DNA of 64,000 nt from Amphimedon queenslandica (Eukaryota > Porifera > Demospongiae > Haplosclerida > Niphatidae). Where the stretch lies: NCBI RefSeq assembly GCF_000090795.2, contig NW_003546391.1:51824-115823 (forward strand), given 5' to 3'. The notes below the pieces were generated by a model. The model saw only the letters and a program-made list of their open reading frames with translations, was not told where the DNA came from and ran no database searches. Made by a program: the position numbers and the translations under genes. Shown in pieces: positions 1 through 16,269 of this stretch (position 1 is the first letter of the stretch; the number at the start of each line of letters is the position of its first letter).

Positions 1-776
1 AGCAGTGTTTCTTCGATTGACTTTCTGAAATATTTCAAGGACTAGATTCATCCCACTCACAGGTTTCATCATGTTTTCTTCTATCTCTTTAATCTCATCA
101 TCGCTGAAGTTCATGTGTCTCCCAAAAGCAAATGCTTGGCTCGTTGTAAAGTTTTTCGTTCCGTCAGATAAAAAATTTATAACCTTTGAGAGATCTAAAT
201 AAAAACAAAAACCAATGTCTTGACACACACATTTCACATTATAAGTATATACTTACCAACTATTGTTTTTCTTTCCTCACCACGTAGCATTGGTACAGCA
301 AAATTAAGGTCTAATTTTCTGAGTTGATTAGCCAACTCCTCATGTGCATCATCAAGTGACATAGGATACTTGTCTCTCCATTTTCCAACAATCTCCATGG
401 CATACAAGCTTGATGGGTGACTAGTCACACTATCAACTCTTGAGCTTAGAAGACTTTCTCTTGGTAGGTCAAGGAGGACACCCAAAGCATAGGCATCACC
501 AGCTGTGATCCCACAATCAATGAAAACTGCTAGGAGATGATTGGGGGACAGATCTGGCAGTTCTTTTTTAAATAGATGATTTATTATCAATTTTTTAACT
601 GACAGCTTACTTGCTCTTGCTGGTCCAAATGGTACCCCAATTAAACTAGCCATTGGGCTGGGGACATTAACTGGTTTCACTGTCACTTGCAGAGTCACAT
701 TCTCATAGTCATGAGCAACTGCTTCATCATTGACTATTATTTCACATGAATCCCCTGCTTGTGCTGCCATTATCAA
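1..776 (-). CDS. Death-domain protein, 5' part only (runs off the left edge)
   Basis: Two exons are visible: 776-257, then an acceptor and an exon from 194 to the window edge. The donor gtaagt follows phase 1, and G|AT joins to Asp in frame. Exon 1 begins MIMAAQAGD; the second Met (MAAQ) is an equally good start. Residues about 55-155 look like a death-fold helix bundle, ending in a block of the type LANQLRKLDLNFAVPML that resembles helices 5-6 of death domains. The second exon (SKVINFLSDG ... FSDDEIKEIEENM) again looks like helices 1-4 of a death domain. I infer an adaptor-like protein with two death-fold domains acting in apoptosis or innate signalling; nothing catalytic is visible. It could instead be a NACHT or ZU5-type protein whose other domains lie outside the window. 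The death-fold call rests on pattern only. Confidence 0.55.
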
Positions 777-1077
777 GCCTCTTGATAGTAAAAGAGATGC
801 TTTTCAAAAAGGAAGCATTAATTAACATGTCTAATAGGTAGTGAGCTATAAATATCCTTCACTCCTCTACATTCTTGTTCTTTGTAAATTACATAATCAA
901 ACATAAACATTTTGACAGTAAAGACTAAACACACTGACGCAATGCTGGCTTAGATATTTCATAAAAGCATAGGAAAATTATCATAAGCAAAATATAACTG
1001 CATACAATATAAGTGAATGAATAAATGACAAAAGTGATTGGAGTTAAAATTAGCAGATACAAAGCGTCTTTTTTTAG
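777..1077. other. Intergenic, nothing recognised
   Basis: AT-rich spacer between the start of the death-domain gene and the stop of the Kelch/b561 gene. No open frame, repeat or RNA gene recognised. Confidence 0.6.
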
Positions 1078-2502
1078 TTAGTTATTTTGAATCTTTGAGT
1101 GTTTTGTGGATAGCTTGGAGCAAGAGAAGTGAGCAATCTCGTGGCCTAAGAATACAAGGAGCCACATTGAGAGCAAGAGAGACCAAATGATCCACACAGA
1201 GGAAGGACCATTGATCAAGAGCACTCCCAGCGTTATCTACAGAAAAAAACAAAGTTAATTACCAGGACATGATAATTAAATTATTATTAATGAATTAATT
1301 TGATGAAATTTGGCCAATGACCCTGTACTGTAGTACAGTGTGTTTTGGCCTGATTTTTGAGCAACTTAAAAAAATCCTTAAAAAATCCGGAATGTGCTCA
1401 AACTTGCTACGCAACATAAAAACATATATATGCATCAGAAAAAAATTATAAAAATGGGGAATTCTTTCCTGGCCATTTTTGATGAAATTTGGCTCATGAC
1501 CCTGTACTATAATACAGGGTCCTTGGCCAGATTTCAAGCAACTTTAACATTCACTGACAAGGCTGAGCACGATGTCAAAATCTTGTGGAAAACCCTGATA
1601 TACATACATTATGCATTGGTGTAGACTAGGCAACCTACCTGCACGAATCCCAGCATTATTGAGATGAGACCACTGACTTGATGATATATCCTCCAACACT
1701 GTTTCCATTTGTACCTAAAGCTGTCAGCATTTTGAAATTGTCCCTTTGACTTCTTGCAATGCCATGGACGACTAAATGAAAATAAAGAGAAAAGAAAGTG
1801 ATTATAAAGTAGGTGTTGCAGGGACACACGTGTCACTCACATAAATCCAGTGAGGAACTGTTGACTGATTGAGAACATCAATACAATACCAATCACGCCA
1901 TGGGGGAACGATGGCTGGGAACTGACCATGAATACTAATACGAATCCAATGAAAGTGAAGAGTGTACCTAAAACCTATAAAGTTTTATAATAAGAGTTGT
2001 CACTTTGTTTCTTTCTCTCTCTCTCCTCACCTGGAGTACAACGTGAGCTACAAACCATTTCTTGCAGCTCCACTGATAGTAACGGCCCAATAGAGCACCA
2101 AACGGTAACATGAGACCCCAAGCAATGTACATGAAGATACCATGAAGATGTAGAAAAGTAAAATAAGTCGTTTGACAAGGTACAGTTGTCACATTGACCG
2201 ACCTTCTCTCCAATAACCAAATGTCATTAAGATAATTACCGCTGGAGAATGAGTAGACTGAGATAAAAACTGTTTCATTGGATTACTGGGACTCACTTTT
2301 CATCAATTCCTCCAAACATGTAGACTCCATTAGCAGCTGGAGCCATCTGTGTAGCACTACGTAATGCAGGAACCCCTAGAGCAGCATCAACCTCTATCCT
2401 ACTCCACTGCATCGAGGAAATGTTGAAAATAGACAGATAGGATGGATTCAACTTGCTACCAGATATGACCTAGAACAATGGTAATAATTGGTAATAATTA
2501 AA

Positions 2503-2554
<52 letters not shown>

Positions 2555-4515
2555 CAAACAAATAAATGCAATACCATTATAAACAGTAAAAGGAGAGCCC
2601 TTTATTATTTATTATTATTATTATTTATTATGTCACTACCTGTGAGACTGCTCTAGGGCCAGCCTGACTCCCACCATACAGTATCCCCACGTCAGTCGAC
2701 TGCGAATTGAGTGGTACAAATGAAGCCGAGTGAGATGGGGCGGAGCAGGATTTCAACTGAGACCACTTGTTGTCACTATAGACCCACGAGTCGTCTAGTG
2801 GGCAGGGACCACCAACTTGGCCACCACTAAAGAAAGGAAAGAAGATATGAATAAACATACCCCCCATGGCTGCAGCAGCCTCTAGCAAAACATTGTAACA
2901 TGATCCCGTTAACAATGACATTCATAATTGTAGTGTCCTCTCTCTCTCTCTCTCTCTCTTACTTGGCACATCCTCCACTTATTATAAACTTGTTATTTCC
3001 TAGTGGTAATCCACTGGCTAGACTCCGGGCATGAGGCAGTGCTGGATTGTACTGATTGATACCAACACCTTCTGAGACTTTCTTCCAAACACCTACGTTA
3101 ATAAATAAATAAATAAATACAATAAAATAAATATTAAATATGCTAGTAAAGCCTCTGTATGATGAATGAGACACAATACAATAAACTTTGTTGGGATATT
3201 TCTAATTCTTTAGGTGACAAGTTGCACAGTTACACAGCAGTAAATAAACAAGTATCGATATTGTACAGGGACACACTATATCTAACGTACATTATATGAG
3301 TGCTTGTGCATGTAAGTGTAACATTGCTGAGACTAGAACTAGCATTATAAGGATGCCTTAACTATCTGTGTCACGTTAAAAAAGAACTAAAGGCTATCAT
3401 CAAGAATAAAAATCTACTTATATACTCAATAGTTGCAGGAGGTGGGGTCTGGTTTTGAAACCTAATCCAACACATAGCCCCACACTGAGAGCTGAGGTGT
3501 GTGGAAGGTTTTTAGTTTAGACTCTCAGTGTGTCTCTTGGGACCTCACAGACATTTATAATAAAAAACATACAAAGTATACAACACTAACAAAACAAACA
3601 TCCATTAATACTTTAACAAAAACCACCAAATTTAGTCTTATGGTGAGCTCTATAAAACTATTGTACTACATGGAGTTACATACAAACCTACTGTAGTTTT
3701 TAGGTAACATATTCACATACACACACACAATCTCAATAATTAGAGCTACATTGTACCTTCCAATGGTGAAGAGGAATTTATAGTCAATGTCCAAGTGTCA
3801 CTCATCTTCCTACCGACTCCATTGACTCCCATACTCATCCATAACTGACTCCCAGACCCTCCAATCCCACCAGCTCCAAAGTATCTACCGGTTGGAGTCT
3901 CTCCGCTAATGTTCACTCTGCTCCAGGACTTTGATGGAAAGTGAAAAGCCCAAGTGTCATCGAATACACCGTCACTTTCAGAATAGCCTGCAAACAAATG
4001 CAAAACATTATACATACACAGAATAATAACAAGAGTATTTACTCTAGATAATAATAATAATGATGATAATAATATTATTAGCAATAATAATAACTAAGGA
4101 TTATCTTACCGTGTGTTATGTACCAGTAGTTTCCTATCCGTCCTGAAACAAAGCCATACCTAGCACTGGGTTTAATCTGAAGTGATGACAAGGGAGTCCA
4201 TCTTTGCATGAAGAACGAGTAATACCAAGTGTCACCTATCATTAAGAAAACATGATGAATTTTAACTATTGTTCCCTGGTGCAGGACGTTTAGTTAATGT
4301 ATGCACGCTGTTGTCTTTTGCTTACTTAGTGCTCCTGTTTCTGCTTTCCCTCCAAAGAGGTAGAGGTCTGTTGCATTCCAAGCCAGACCAGCATAAGCTC
4401 TTCCTGGTGGTTTGATAGTGCTGCTGCTATCTGGGACTACCTCGCTCCAGTAGAATGCTTTACAGCTCGCAGCAAGAAAGAGTATGAAGAAGAAGGAAAG
4501 AGGAAGCGAATGCAT
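1078..4515 (-). CDS. Secreted-side Kelch repeats fused to cytochrome b561 membrane domain
   Basis: About nine or ten exons. The start at 4515 gives a clear signal peptide (MHSLPLSFFFILFLAASCKA). Exons at about 4515-4324, 4236-4110, 3986-3757, 3093-2962, 2826-2640 and 2470-2297 encode Kelch-type blades (LYLFGG, DTWAFHF, NKFIISGG, DSWVYSDNKW, ILYGGSQ, GVYMFGG). The following exons encode a cytochrome b561-type membrane domain. The four family-typical His positions are present: HGIFMY, KWFVAHVVLQ, FPHGVIG and IYHQVSG. In that family they bind two hemes and carry electrons across the membrane, often to reduce ferric iron or monodehydroascorbate. The last exon has one more hydrophobic segment, and TAA is at 1080-1078. 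Usual animal relatives carry a DOMON or reeler domain on the outside; here a Kelch propeller takes that place. It is divergent from the USP25/28 gene with 200 bases between starts. The exact exon joins just before the first b561 helix are uncertain. Function is inferred to be a membrane ferric-reductase-like oxidoreductase. Confidence 0.75.
1295..1597. repeat. 177-base-family repeat, reverse orientation, in Kelch/b561 intron
   Basis: About 1.5 units. The palindromic core appears twice (CTGTACTGTAGTACAG and CCCTGTACTATAATACAGGG). It ends GGAAAACCCTG at 1597, the inverse of the CAGGGTTTTCC terminus. Confidence 0.85.
2509..2553. repeat. (ATT)n microsatellite
   Basis: Pure trinucleotide run in a Kelch/b561 intron. 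Confidence 0.95.
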
Positions 4516-4715
4516 CTTGTGATTGTTGGGAAATTGCCGCCTATAGTATAAAGAAGTAAAAAGACAAACAGCAGACATGTTTTATAAACAGTTGCAAAGA
4601 CGGTGACACGCCCATATTCATAAACTACCGTATTATATAAATAGTGAGCACAGAACAAAGTAATATTAAATTTTAAATGGCTGCACGTTGAGAAGGCACC
4701 TGTGTCACTTCCAAG

Positions 4716-6290
4716 ATGACTAGCACTAAGGCTGAGGTCATGTCTGATAAAGCTGTAAGGAAAAGAGAGAAAATATCATTAAACTCTTCCTTCTGCCCTT
4801 CTCTTCCTCTCCTCCTCTAGAAACAAGATATCATGCAACTCCAAGAGATCTTTGGCATCACATCAACTGAGGCTGAGAACTCGTACCAGTACTACAAGAA
4901 CAGCCTCAGTGATGCTGTGGTAGGACTGTCTAGCCTACAGGAGAACGGAAGAGTCTCATTGGAAGAGGCTATAGCCAAGAGTCCTCATTCTTCTGAAAGT
5001 ACTAGTGGTACGCTTGTTTAGAAAATAACCAATCATTTAGGCCTGGTTTACACAACTGCGTTTTAAATTATAGCGGATATATTTTTATAGTCAGATAAGG
5101 GTCTCGTTTACACTAAAACACAAGAAAATGCATATCAAATCAAAACAAAAGAAAAACGAATACCAAAACGGATACTTCTATAAACAAATGATAAATTCTA
5201 ATAAAAACGCAGCTGCTGGATTAGTGTAAACACCTGAAAATAGTCATAGCAAAAACGACCGGCATAGTCAAATGAGGTGTTAAAATGTAGTACGCTATGC
5301 TTAAAATAAATCATTAGTCTCTCTAGGGTCGTATGTGATTTTTGTATATACATGTAGCTTAGTATAGTATTCATGCAGCTATCCTTATTATATATTACTA
5401 TATATAGTGTCCTTTCTTTTTTTCTTTTTTTTATAAGGTGATACGTCACAAGGTCTGGTCGCAACGTGTGCTAATAATCCAATGGCAGCACCTGCCGGAG
5501 GAGGAGGAGGAATGGCTGATTCTGATCAACCCACTGGCTCTACTAATACCAGTAATTATTAATAATCTTTATCACTGTAGTCTGAGCATACTGAATGCAT
5601 ACGTATTATGTTTTATGTTTTTTTCTTTCTCTTTCTTTCTTTTACTCTTTCTTCATTAGATCCAATTGATCTCACTCAGGAGTCACAAGATGATGATTTA
5701 CAGAAAGCCCTTGCTCTTAGTTTACAAGACATGCAGCATCAAGGTGGAGGGATCTCACTTGAAGACCAAGAGCTGAGCAAGTAAGAGAAAGAAAGAAAGA
5801 GAGAGAGAGTGAAAATCAAAAAAGAGCTTCAATATTATTTATGTGTATAATGTACAGTACAGTACAAAAAAGGCCAAGTAGCTACTGCCCGGTTACTCTT
5901 ACTTTTGCGTAGGTAGTTCGTTGCTAGGGACTTATTTGTGCATGCGCAAATCCACCAGTAGTAGTAACACACGTGGTCAGTAGCTTAACTATAGAATGGA
6001 GGGAAGACAGTCCTAAACGGGTTTCTAAAAGCAGAGAGCAGCAGTAGAGATGAACTTGGAGAGCACAGCCAGCCAAGAGAAGCATCCTCAAGTTCTTTGA
6101 GGGTCTCTAGAGCAAGTGAGCACTTGCTGCTACAGAACATGTGACTGGGCGGTATCGCAGTACTTCCTGGGCGTAACGCAACAAAGAGTAATAAAGAGTA
6201 GTGAAGTAAAATAACTACCTACGAACTACTTACAAAGTTTTCTCATCTACTTTGTGCTACTTACATGTAGCTTTTTGTATATTTATTATT

Positions 6291-6326
<36 letters not shown>

Positions 6327-9300
6327 ATTATTATTATTGTAGAGCTCTTGAGGCCAGTATTGCGGACACTCATACCGAGTATGGTCCTGTCTCAAGGTTT
6401 GTTGATCCGCTTAATCCTCACGAGAGGAAGAAGATAGAAGGGTTTCCTCTTGGACTCAAAAATATCGGAAATACATGTTGGTTCTCTGCCGTCATACAGG
6501 TACTACATGTATAAATGTACTTGTCAATTTTATGTAGCAATAGATCCCTAATACTTTTAATTATTTTTGTTTTATTATTTAGTCATTATTCAATATTCCT
6601 GCCTTCAGAGATTCGATACTTCATTTTAATTTTAAAACATCAGATCAAACTGAAGAGGACGTAAGAGCTTAGAAATTAATAAACTAAAGTTGCCCTTTAC
6701 TCTCTCCTCTCTTTCCCATTCTCTTTCATTATATAGTTACCTCATTGTGTTTTATTTGTTTTGGAACTGCAAAAACTCTTTGCTCTTTTATTAGAAAGTC
6801 ACCAGAGATACATTGATCCTAAACAGGCCATTGATGTAATGTTCTTAAATAATTTTTAGAGTACACTTATCCTTCTCTCTTTATTCCTTTGTAGCTTCTT
6901 AACGCTTCATTCCAGACACTTGGTGGCAATCATATGCAGCAAGATGTGAGTGAATTTAAGCACAAGCTCTTGGAATGGATCGAAGACGCATTTAACTATC
7001 AAGACAAAACAAAGTAATTAAGTCAGGGTTTTCCCACAGGATTTTGGCGTGCATGTATGTAGCTTCCTGTCAGCAAAGTTTAAAAGTTGCTTTAAAATTT
7101 GATCAAAGACCGTGGGCTATGGTATTTCGTCAAAAATGGCTAGGAGAGAATTCTTCATTTTTATAATTTTTTCTGATGCATATACATGTTCTAATGTTGC
7201 GTAGAAAGTTTGAGCTGATTCCGATCAAAATTAATTTTTTTATAAAATTTTAAAGATCTGACCATCATTTTTTCCTTACTAAAAGATGCCACTAAGAATT
7301 TTTGTGTGCTCATCCCAGCCATTGGTGTAATAATTAAACAATAAAATCCTTGTTACATTAATCTCTCTTTCTCTTTCTTCTAAAGGAACAATCCTATTAT
7401 CGAGTTGTTTACTGGTGAATGTGTCACTGAAGGAAAAATCAACGAAACTTCCTTTGTCAATCGTTCTCAGTTTGGAGCGTTTCCTGTTCAGATTGAAGGC
7501 CACGCCCACCTACACGACAGCCTGGAGGCTGCCACTGTGAACACTGAGATGGAGCAAGAAGTGAGATATTGTCTCTCAGTTACATTGTACATGCTATTCT
7601 TTAAATTGTTATTATTTTTTTATAGACGTGGTTTACTCATCTGCCTCCAGTGCTAGTCCTGGAGCTCTCGAGATTCAAGTATAATCAACTAACTGGTCAA
7701 GCAGAGAAGATTCACGATTCACTCTCCTTTGATAAAACACTCTATCTTGACAGGTAACCACAAAATAACTAGAGCATTCATATTCTTAAATTATTTCATC
7801 TTTCTTGTCCACTCCTTATCTTTCGCTGTCTCTATAGATATCTTCACAGTAATGCAAGTCAGACTAGACTCCTTAGGAAAGAGATGGGCCTTCTCAGACA
7901 AAAAATGAGAAAAATAGAAGAGACACTAAAGAGGTGTGTATCAGTTCTTCTTTTCTCTTGTGTTTCTACACCTTTATATATTCCCCTTCACTCTCTCTCT
8001 CTCTCTCCTTCCTTCAGTTATACTGATTATAATGGAAAGAAAGTTCCCATTAATGATGTCCTTTCTATTGTGTTTGATTTTACCAGTTCGAGACTAGAGG
8101 GTGTCCTCGGAGCCGAAGGAGCCTCCCCTAATGTTCAAGAGGAAGGAAGACCCTCTCCAAGATCAGGGAGCAAGGAGGAGGTGGAGTTTGTAAGGAAGTG
8201 GCTCGAGCAATGGAGATCTGAGATGGACACTGAAATATCTGGTAAGAGAAGAGATTAAGATGAGACTAGATTGTATTGGGCATTTTAAATTAAAATGCCA
8301 AAACTCAAGAATAGGATTTGATTTTCCAGAGCCTTTGTAGCAAATGCTACATGGACTCGGTCAATATTTAATACTGGTATTTGTTAATAATTGGTTTATT
8401 TTCACTGGTATTTATTGTGATAGTGTTTATTGGTTGGTTTCATCAAAGGCTTTACTTTTGCTTTGCATTCCTTCTGTCTTCCTAACCCTCTCCCTCCCTC
8501 TCTCTCTCTCTCTCCCTCTCTCTCTCTCTCTCTCCCTCTCCCTTTCTCTCTCTCTCTCCCTCTCCCTCTCTCTCTCTCCAGAGCTTAAGAGCAGTCTCTC
8601 TGCCACCAGGGAGTCACTTGATGCAGTTTATTCCGATCCATCAATGAACAGGACCTCCTATCACCTCCACTCTGTCCTTGTCCATCAAGGACAAGCATCA
8701 CGGGGGCACTACTGGGCGTACGTGAGGAAAAAGAAAACAAAGAAGAGGAAGGCCACGAGAGAAATGGGCATACAAGCATCTTATCTTGACGACGAGCAGA
8801 CAGAAGAAGAAGGAGTGGATAAGAGTAGCAGTGAGGAAAAGAGAGAGGAGGGAGAGGGTCACGAAGACATGGAAGTGACTACAACCGGTGGGGATACTGA
8901 CGTAGAAACGTTTAGCTCACCTTTATCGTCTTGCGAGCCGTCATCAGGCCCGGCGTCTGTAGCACCTCCTGAAGTAAAGAGAGAGGAGGGATCAAAAGAG
9001 GATGAAGAGGAGATATGGCTCAAGTATAACGATGTGAGTGTTACTACTGTTGACTGGGAGGAGGTGAAGAGAGAGTCTTTTGGAGGAAGAGGAGGAGAGA
9101 GTGCTTGCAATTCTAACGGGCCCGGGACTAACACCAGTGCTTACTGTCTGCTCTATGTGAACTCAGAAGCTGCCAAGACTTGGAGAGAAGAAGGTACTAT
9201 GGACCATATGATAGATGATACAAACCTGCATGCATTTTGTATCAAGCATGGGTTGCTTTGATTTTTATTTTTTAAATTTTAGTTCATCTCCTCTCGCTGG

Positions 9301-9643
9301 GTCTCCAGAGGTACATTGCATATCATAATTTGGCGTTTGAGAGGGAGCTTAAAGCTTATGATCTCAAGGTCCAGCTCCAGCAATTAAAGACTTCATCGGA
9401 AGGGAAGGAGCTCATTAAACCGGCTAAAGCTGTTCGGTTTGAGTATCCTAAAGGAGAGGAAGATCCAGGAGCATCAACCAATGGAGGACATGACATGATG
9501 GCTCTTGCTTCTGATGCTAAGAGAGCTAGAGCAGGCAGCCCCTCCAATTTAGAAGATATGCAAGTAATTTTTTCCTCCTCTCTTTCTCTCTCTCTTTGTT
9601 TGTACATAATGTCACTTCCACAATTTGTTCTCTCACTCTCACA

Positions 9644-9732
<89 letters not shown>

Positions 9733-11393
9733 CCCCCCCAGATTGATTTGGATAACCTACCTCCAGTTGATCCAGCACTCTTGAATCAACTCTCAATGCG
9801 TTTGAGTGACAAGCTCCAAATGTTCATTCAGGATGTACCAGGGACCATCATAGAGTCACGCTTACTCACTGACTTCCATTATGCTCATGCCTGCCAGACC
9901 AGTGAAAAAGTTAGACAGGCTATACTATATGAGCATGTCATACAAGATCTGAAGAGAGAGAATGAGTGAGTCTCTTTGAGAAAAAGCTAGACTGTAGATC
10001 TAATGCATATAGGGTATAAAAATAGCTTTATCTTGTGTGTTTGTGTAACATTTTTATCATCTCAATTTCTTTTCTCTCTCTCTCTCTTCACTCATCTTCT
10101 CTACAGTCTCAATATGTCTCTAATAGCTCGTAAGTATTTTGTGGAGATATGCAAAGACCCTCAGATATATCAAGAACTACAAGTGAGGGAGAGAGTGTAT
10201 CTACATCCACTGTTAGTTACCATAATGTGTGTCTCTCTCTGTGTGTACAGGATGTAAGATTATTGTACAGTCGGTTTTGTTCCTGCTGTTATCATTTTAT
10301 CCAGTCAGTAAACGAAGCAAAAAGGAACAGGTATATAATTATAATAATAAGAAATGGTATTTTAATATATCTCCCCTTATCTCCAGTTGGTGTCTGTCAC
10401 TGGCTCACATTATAAATTGTTTTTATTTAAATTCTTCAATCAGTGCACAAGCTGGTGACAAATATTCGCTAGATCAACAGCTGTTAGGTAGATTCAGGTG
10501 TAAGGCACTCCTTGTAAGTATAATTCCTTTGTTCCTTCTTAGTATAATATACTTATATGTAATTGACTCCAAATGCCTCAAATCTTTATTATGGTGTTGT
10601 GAATGTGATAAATACATGTAAGTAATATGAAGTTTGAGCCAATTCCAGATCATTACTATTACCAAGAGTACATAATATAAAGAGAGTATCGAACGGCCCT
10701 ATAGAAGACTGCTGCATGAGGGCGTATTTGCTCAAAGTCACAATCCGCATACTCCAGTATACTTACCATACCACGTGATCAACCATGTGGCAACATTATC
10801 TGGCCCTTAGCTTTTAAAAACTTGGACTTTAGGTATTATGTACTCTTGCTATTACACACCTGTGTATTAAAGATTATAACTATATAACTAAACTATGATT
10901 GTTTTGATCTTGACTATCTTTATTGTTCTATTATAGATGGTAAGTGAAATAGGCACAGTTGCATTTACCAGTGGTGAAGTCTCCTCCAGTATAGTCATTG
11001 GCAATGATTACATTGTCCCTGGGCTCAAGGCCTTCTCTCTCCATCCATTCCCTGGAGATGACTCCATTTTAGAGAAAGTGAGAGAGGAGTGGTGCCAGTG
11101 CTTAGATCAGAGCTCACTAACTGAAGGTACTACCTAAGGGAATGTCGTTAAAATTAGGACATCATTACCCATTGCTATATCTATTACTTTATGAACTTTA
11201 TGTTCTCTTTTCTTTCTATAATTATTTAGATGATTCCGACAAGCTAGCAGATTTGCTAATGAAGATAGTCGAGGACTATTCAAAGGCTCCGAACATCAAG
11301 ATACCTCAGGCCCCATCGAACTTTGACACCCAGAGACTCGCTGCACAATATACCACTGCCTACAAGACACTGACTAGCGAAATTTTATTGTGA
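4716..11393 (+). CDS. USP25/28-like: Ubiquitin carboxyl-terminal hydrolase, USP25/USP28 family
   Basis: Many exons. Exon 1 is 4716-4754, exon 2 is 4821-5007 and exon 3 is 5438-5551; the stop TGA is at 11391-11393. The N-terminus has a UBA-like stretch ([18 protein letters not shown]) and, at about residues 118-135, a ubiquitin-interacting motif ([14 protein letters not shown]). The catalytic domain opens with [16 protein letters not shown] (Cys box, about residue 200). It continues through [14 protein letters not shown], the [12 protein letters not shown] block and the His box RGHYWAY, then WLKYNDVSV and SAYCLLYVN. Block order and the C-terminal helical region match vertebrate USP25 and USP28, which cleave ubiquitin chains from substrates such as MYC and checkpoint proteins (USP28) or TRAF adaptors (USP25). 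Odd point: about 90 acidic and Ser-rich residues sit between the His box and WLKYND, far longer than in human USP28. Two introns have long CT repeats as polypyrimidine tracts. One gene for the USP25/USP28 pair would fit a pre-duplication state. Confidence 0.9.
5040..5236. mobile_element. Possible short MITE-like element in a USP25/28 intron
   Basis: The ends look like imperfect inverted repeats: the left reads GGTTTACACAACTGCGTTTT and the reverse complement of the right contains GTTTACACTA, then CTGCGTTTTT. Length is about 200 bases with no coding capacity. The CAGGTGTTTACAC-type end resembles hAT-derived MITEs. No clean target duplication seen. Confidence 0.35.
5865..6260. repeat. Possible non-autonomous element with weak inverted ends, in a USP25/28 intron
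   Basis: GC-richer than the surrounding intron. GTAGGTAGTT-type words occur near the left end and, inverted, near the right end (ACTACCTACGAACTAC). No open frame. The alignment of the two ends is weak, so this could be unique intronic sequence. Confidence 0.2.
6288..6341. repeat. (TTG)n/(TTA)n microsatellite abutting an exon acceptor
   Basis: Triplet repeat directly before the acceptor of the exon that carries the catalytic Cys box of USP25/28; it supplies the polypyrimidine-like tract. Confidence 0.85.
7023..7275. repeat. 177-base-family repeat, forward orientation, in USP25/28 intron
   Basis: Starts at the CAGGGTTTTCCCACAGG terminus; one degenerate unit with GTAGAAAGTTTGAGCTGATT. Confidence 0.85.
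8485..8580. repeat. (CT)n microsatellite forming a polypyrimidine tract
   Basis: Nearly pure CT/CCCT run ending in CCAG, immediately before the USP25/28 exon that begins GAGCTTAAG and carries the catalytic His. Confidence 0.9.
9646..9739. repeat. (TC)n microsatellite forming a polypyrimidine tract
   Basis: About 85 bases of pure TC followed by a C run and CAG, directly before the USP25/28 exon starting ATTGATTTGG. Long peptides of Ser-Leu or Arg-Glu readable through it are artefacts of the repeat. Confidence 0.95.
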
Positions 11394-11951
11394 ATAGAAT
11401 ATCAATGAGTTATAATGAAGAGAGGTGTATTTTTTTTAATTGTTGCAAGTTACCTCTCTCTCCAGCTGTGATTTTTGTATACTTTTAAGCACAGCTATAG
11501 TCTTGTATAGTAAAATGAAAGGATACATTGTACACTGTAGTAATAAAAGGTGGAGTGGTTTTTTTTTCACGTGTCCAGCACGAGCTTGAGGTTGTATATT
11601 GATATTCATTGAATGCCGCAACACCCTCGGAATATGATTCTATCCACTAATTGAGGCTCGCCAAAAGGTGAATCTTTATTCCTTTACTTTGCCTCTCCTC
11701 TCTCGCAGTCTACTCTTGTCTCTTGGTAAGTGGATTGCAAGGAAGTAGCCCTAGCAACTGCTACAGACACTTATACTGTAGTACAAAGTCTTGCAGCAAA
11801 ATTTAGTGTGTCTATTGTTTTTGGCTATCTCGTGTGTGGTCTGACCTGACTGACTGGTCCGCACGTGTAAACACCTACCAATCATGTCTGCTTCTCTTCT
11901 GTTTCTAGGCACTTTCTGCTCTTCTTTCCGTCGCCCCAGTGAGCTAAAGTC

Positions 11952-16026
<4,075 letters not shown>

Positions 16027-16269
16027 AGAATTGCCACTTAAAAGACCAGCAATTAAAAAAAATTAATAATGACTATCTTAATAACTGTATAATTTTATTT
16101 TTATTTTGATGTGCAACTTTAGTTTTGTTTTATTACTGTATTAATACATGGACACTTTGTATTGTCACCTTTTATTGTTAGCTGCTTAGTACCTTATAGC
16201 TGTCTGTAGAACAGTCAAAATTTTTTCATAATTAATCTCAAATTTTGACAAAAAAAAACATCTACTAAA

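Noticed and set aside
1295-1624. Short frames within the 177-base repeat as genes
   Set aside because: The same frames recur wherever the repeat occurs, with stops at different places; they are repeat shadows.
6252-6514. Frame with poly-Val or poly-Cys
   Set aside because: Translation of a (TTG)n intronic repeat; only the last part, in one frame, is the real USP25/28 exon.
9356-9796. Long Arg-Glu or Ser-Leu peptides across the CT repeat
   Set aside because: They are translations of a microsatellite in an intron; the flanking exons are explained by USP25/28.
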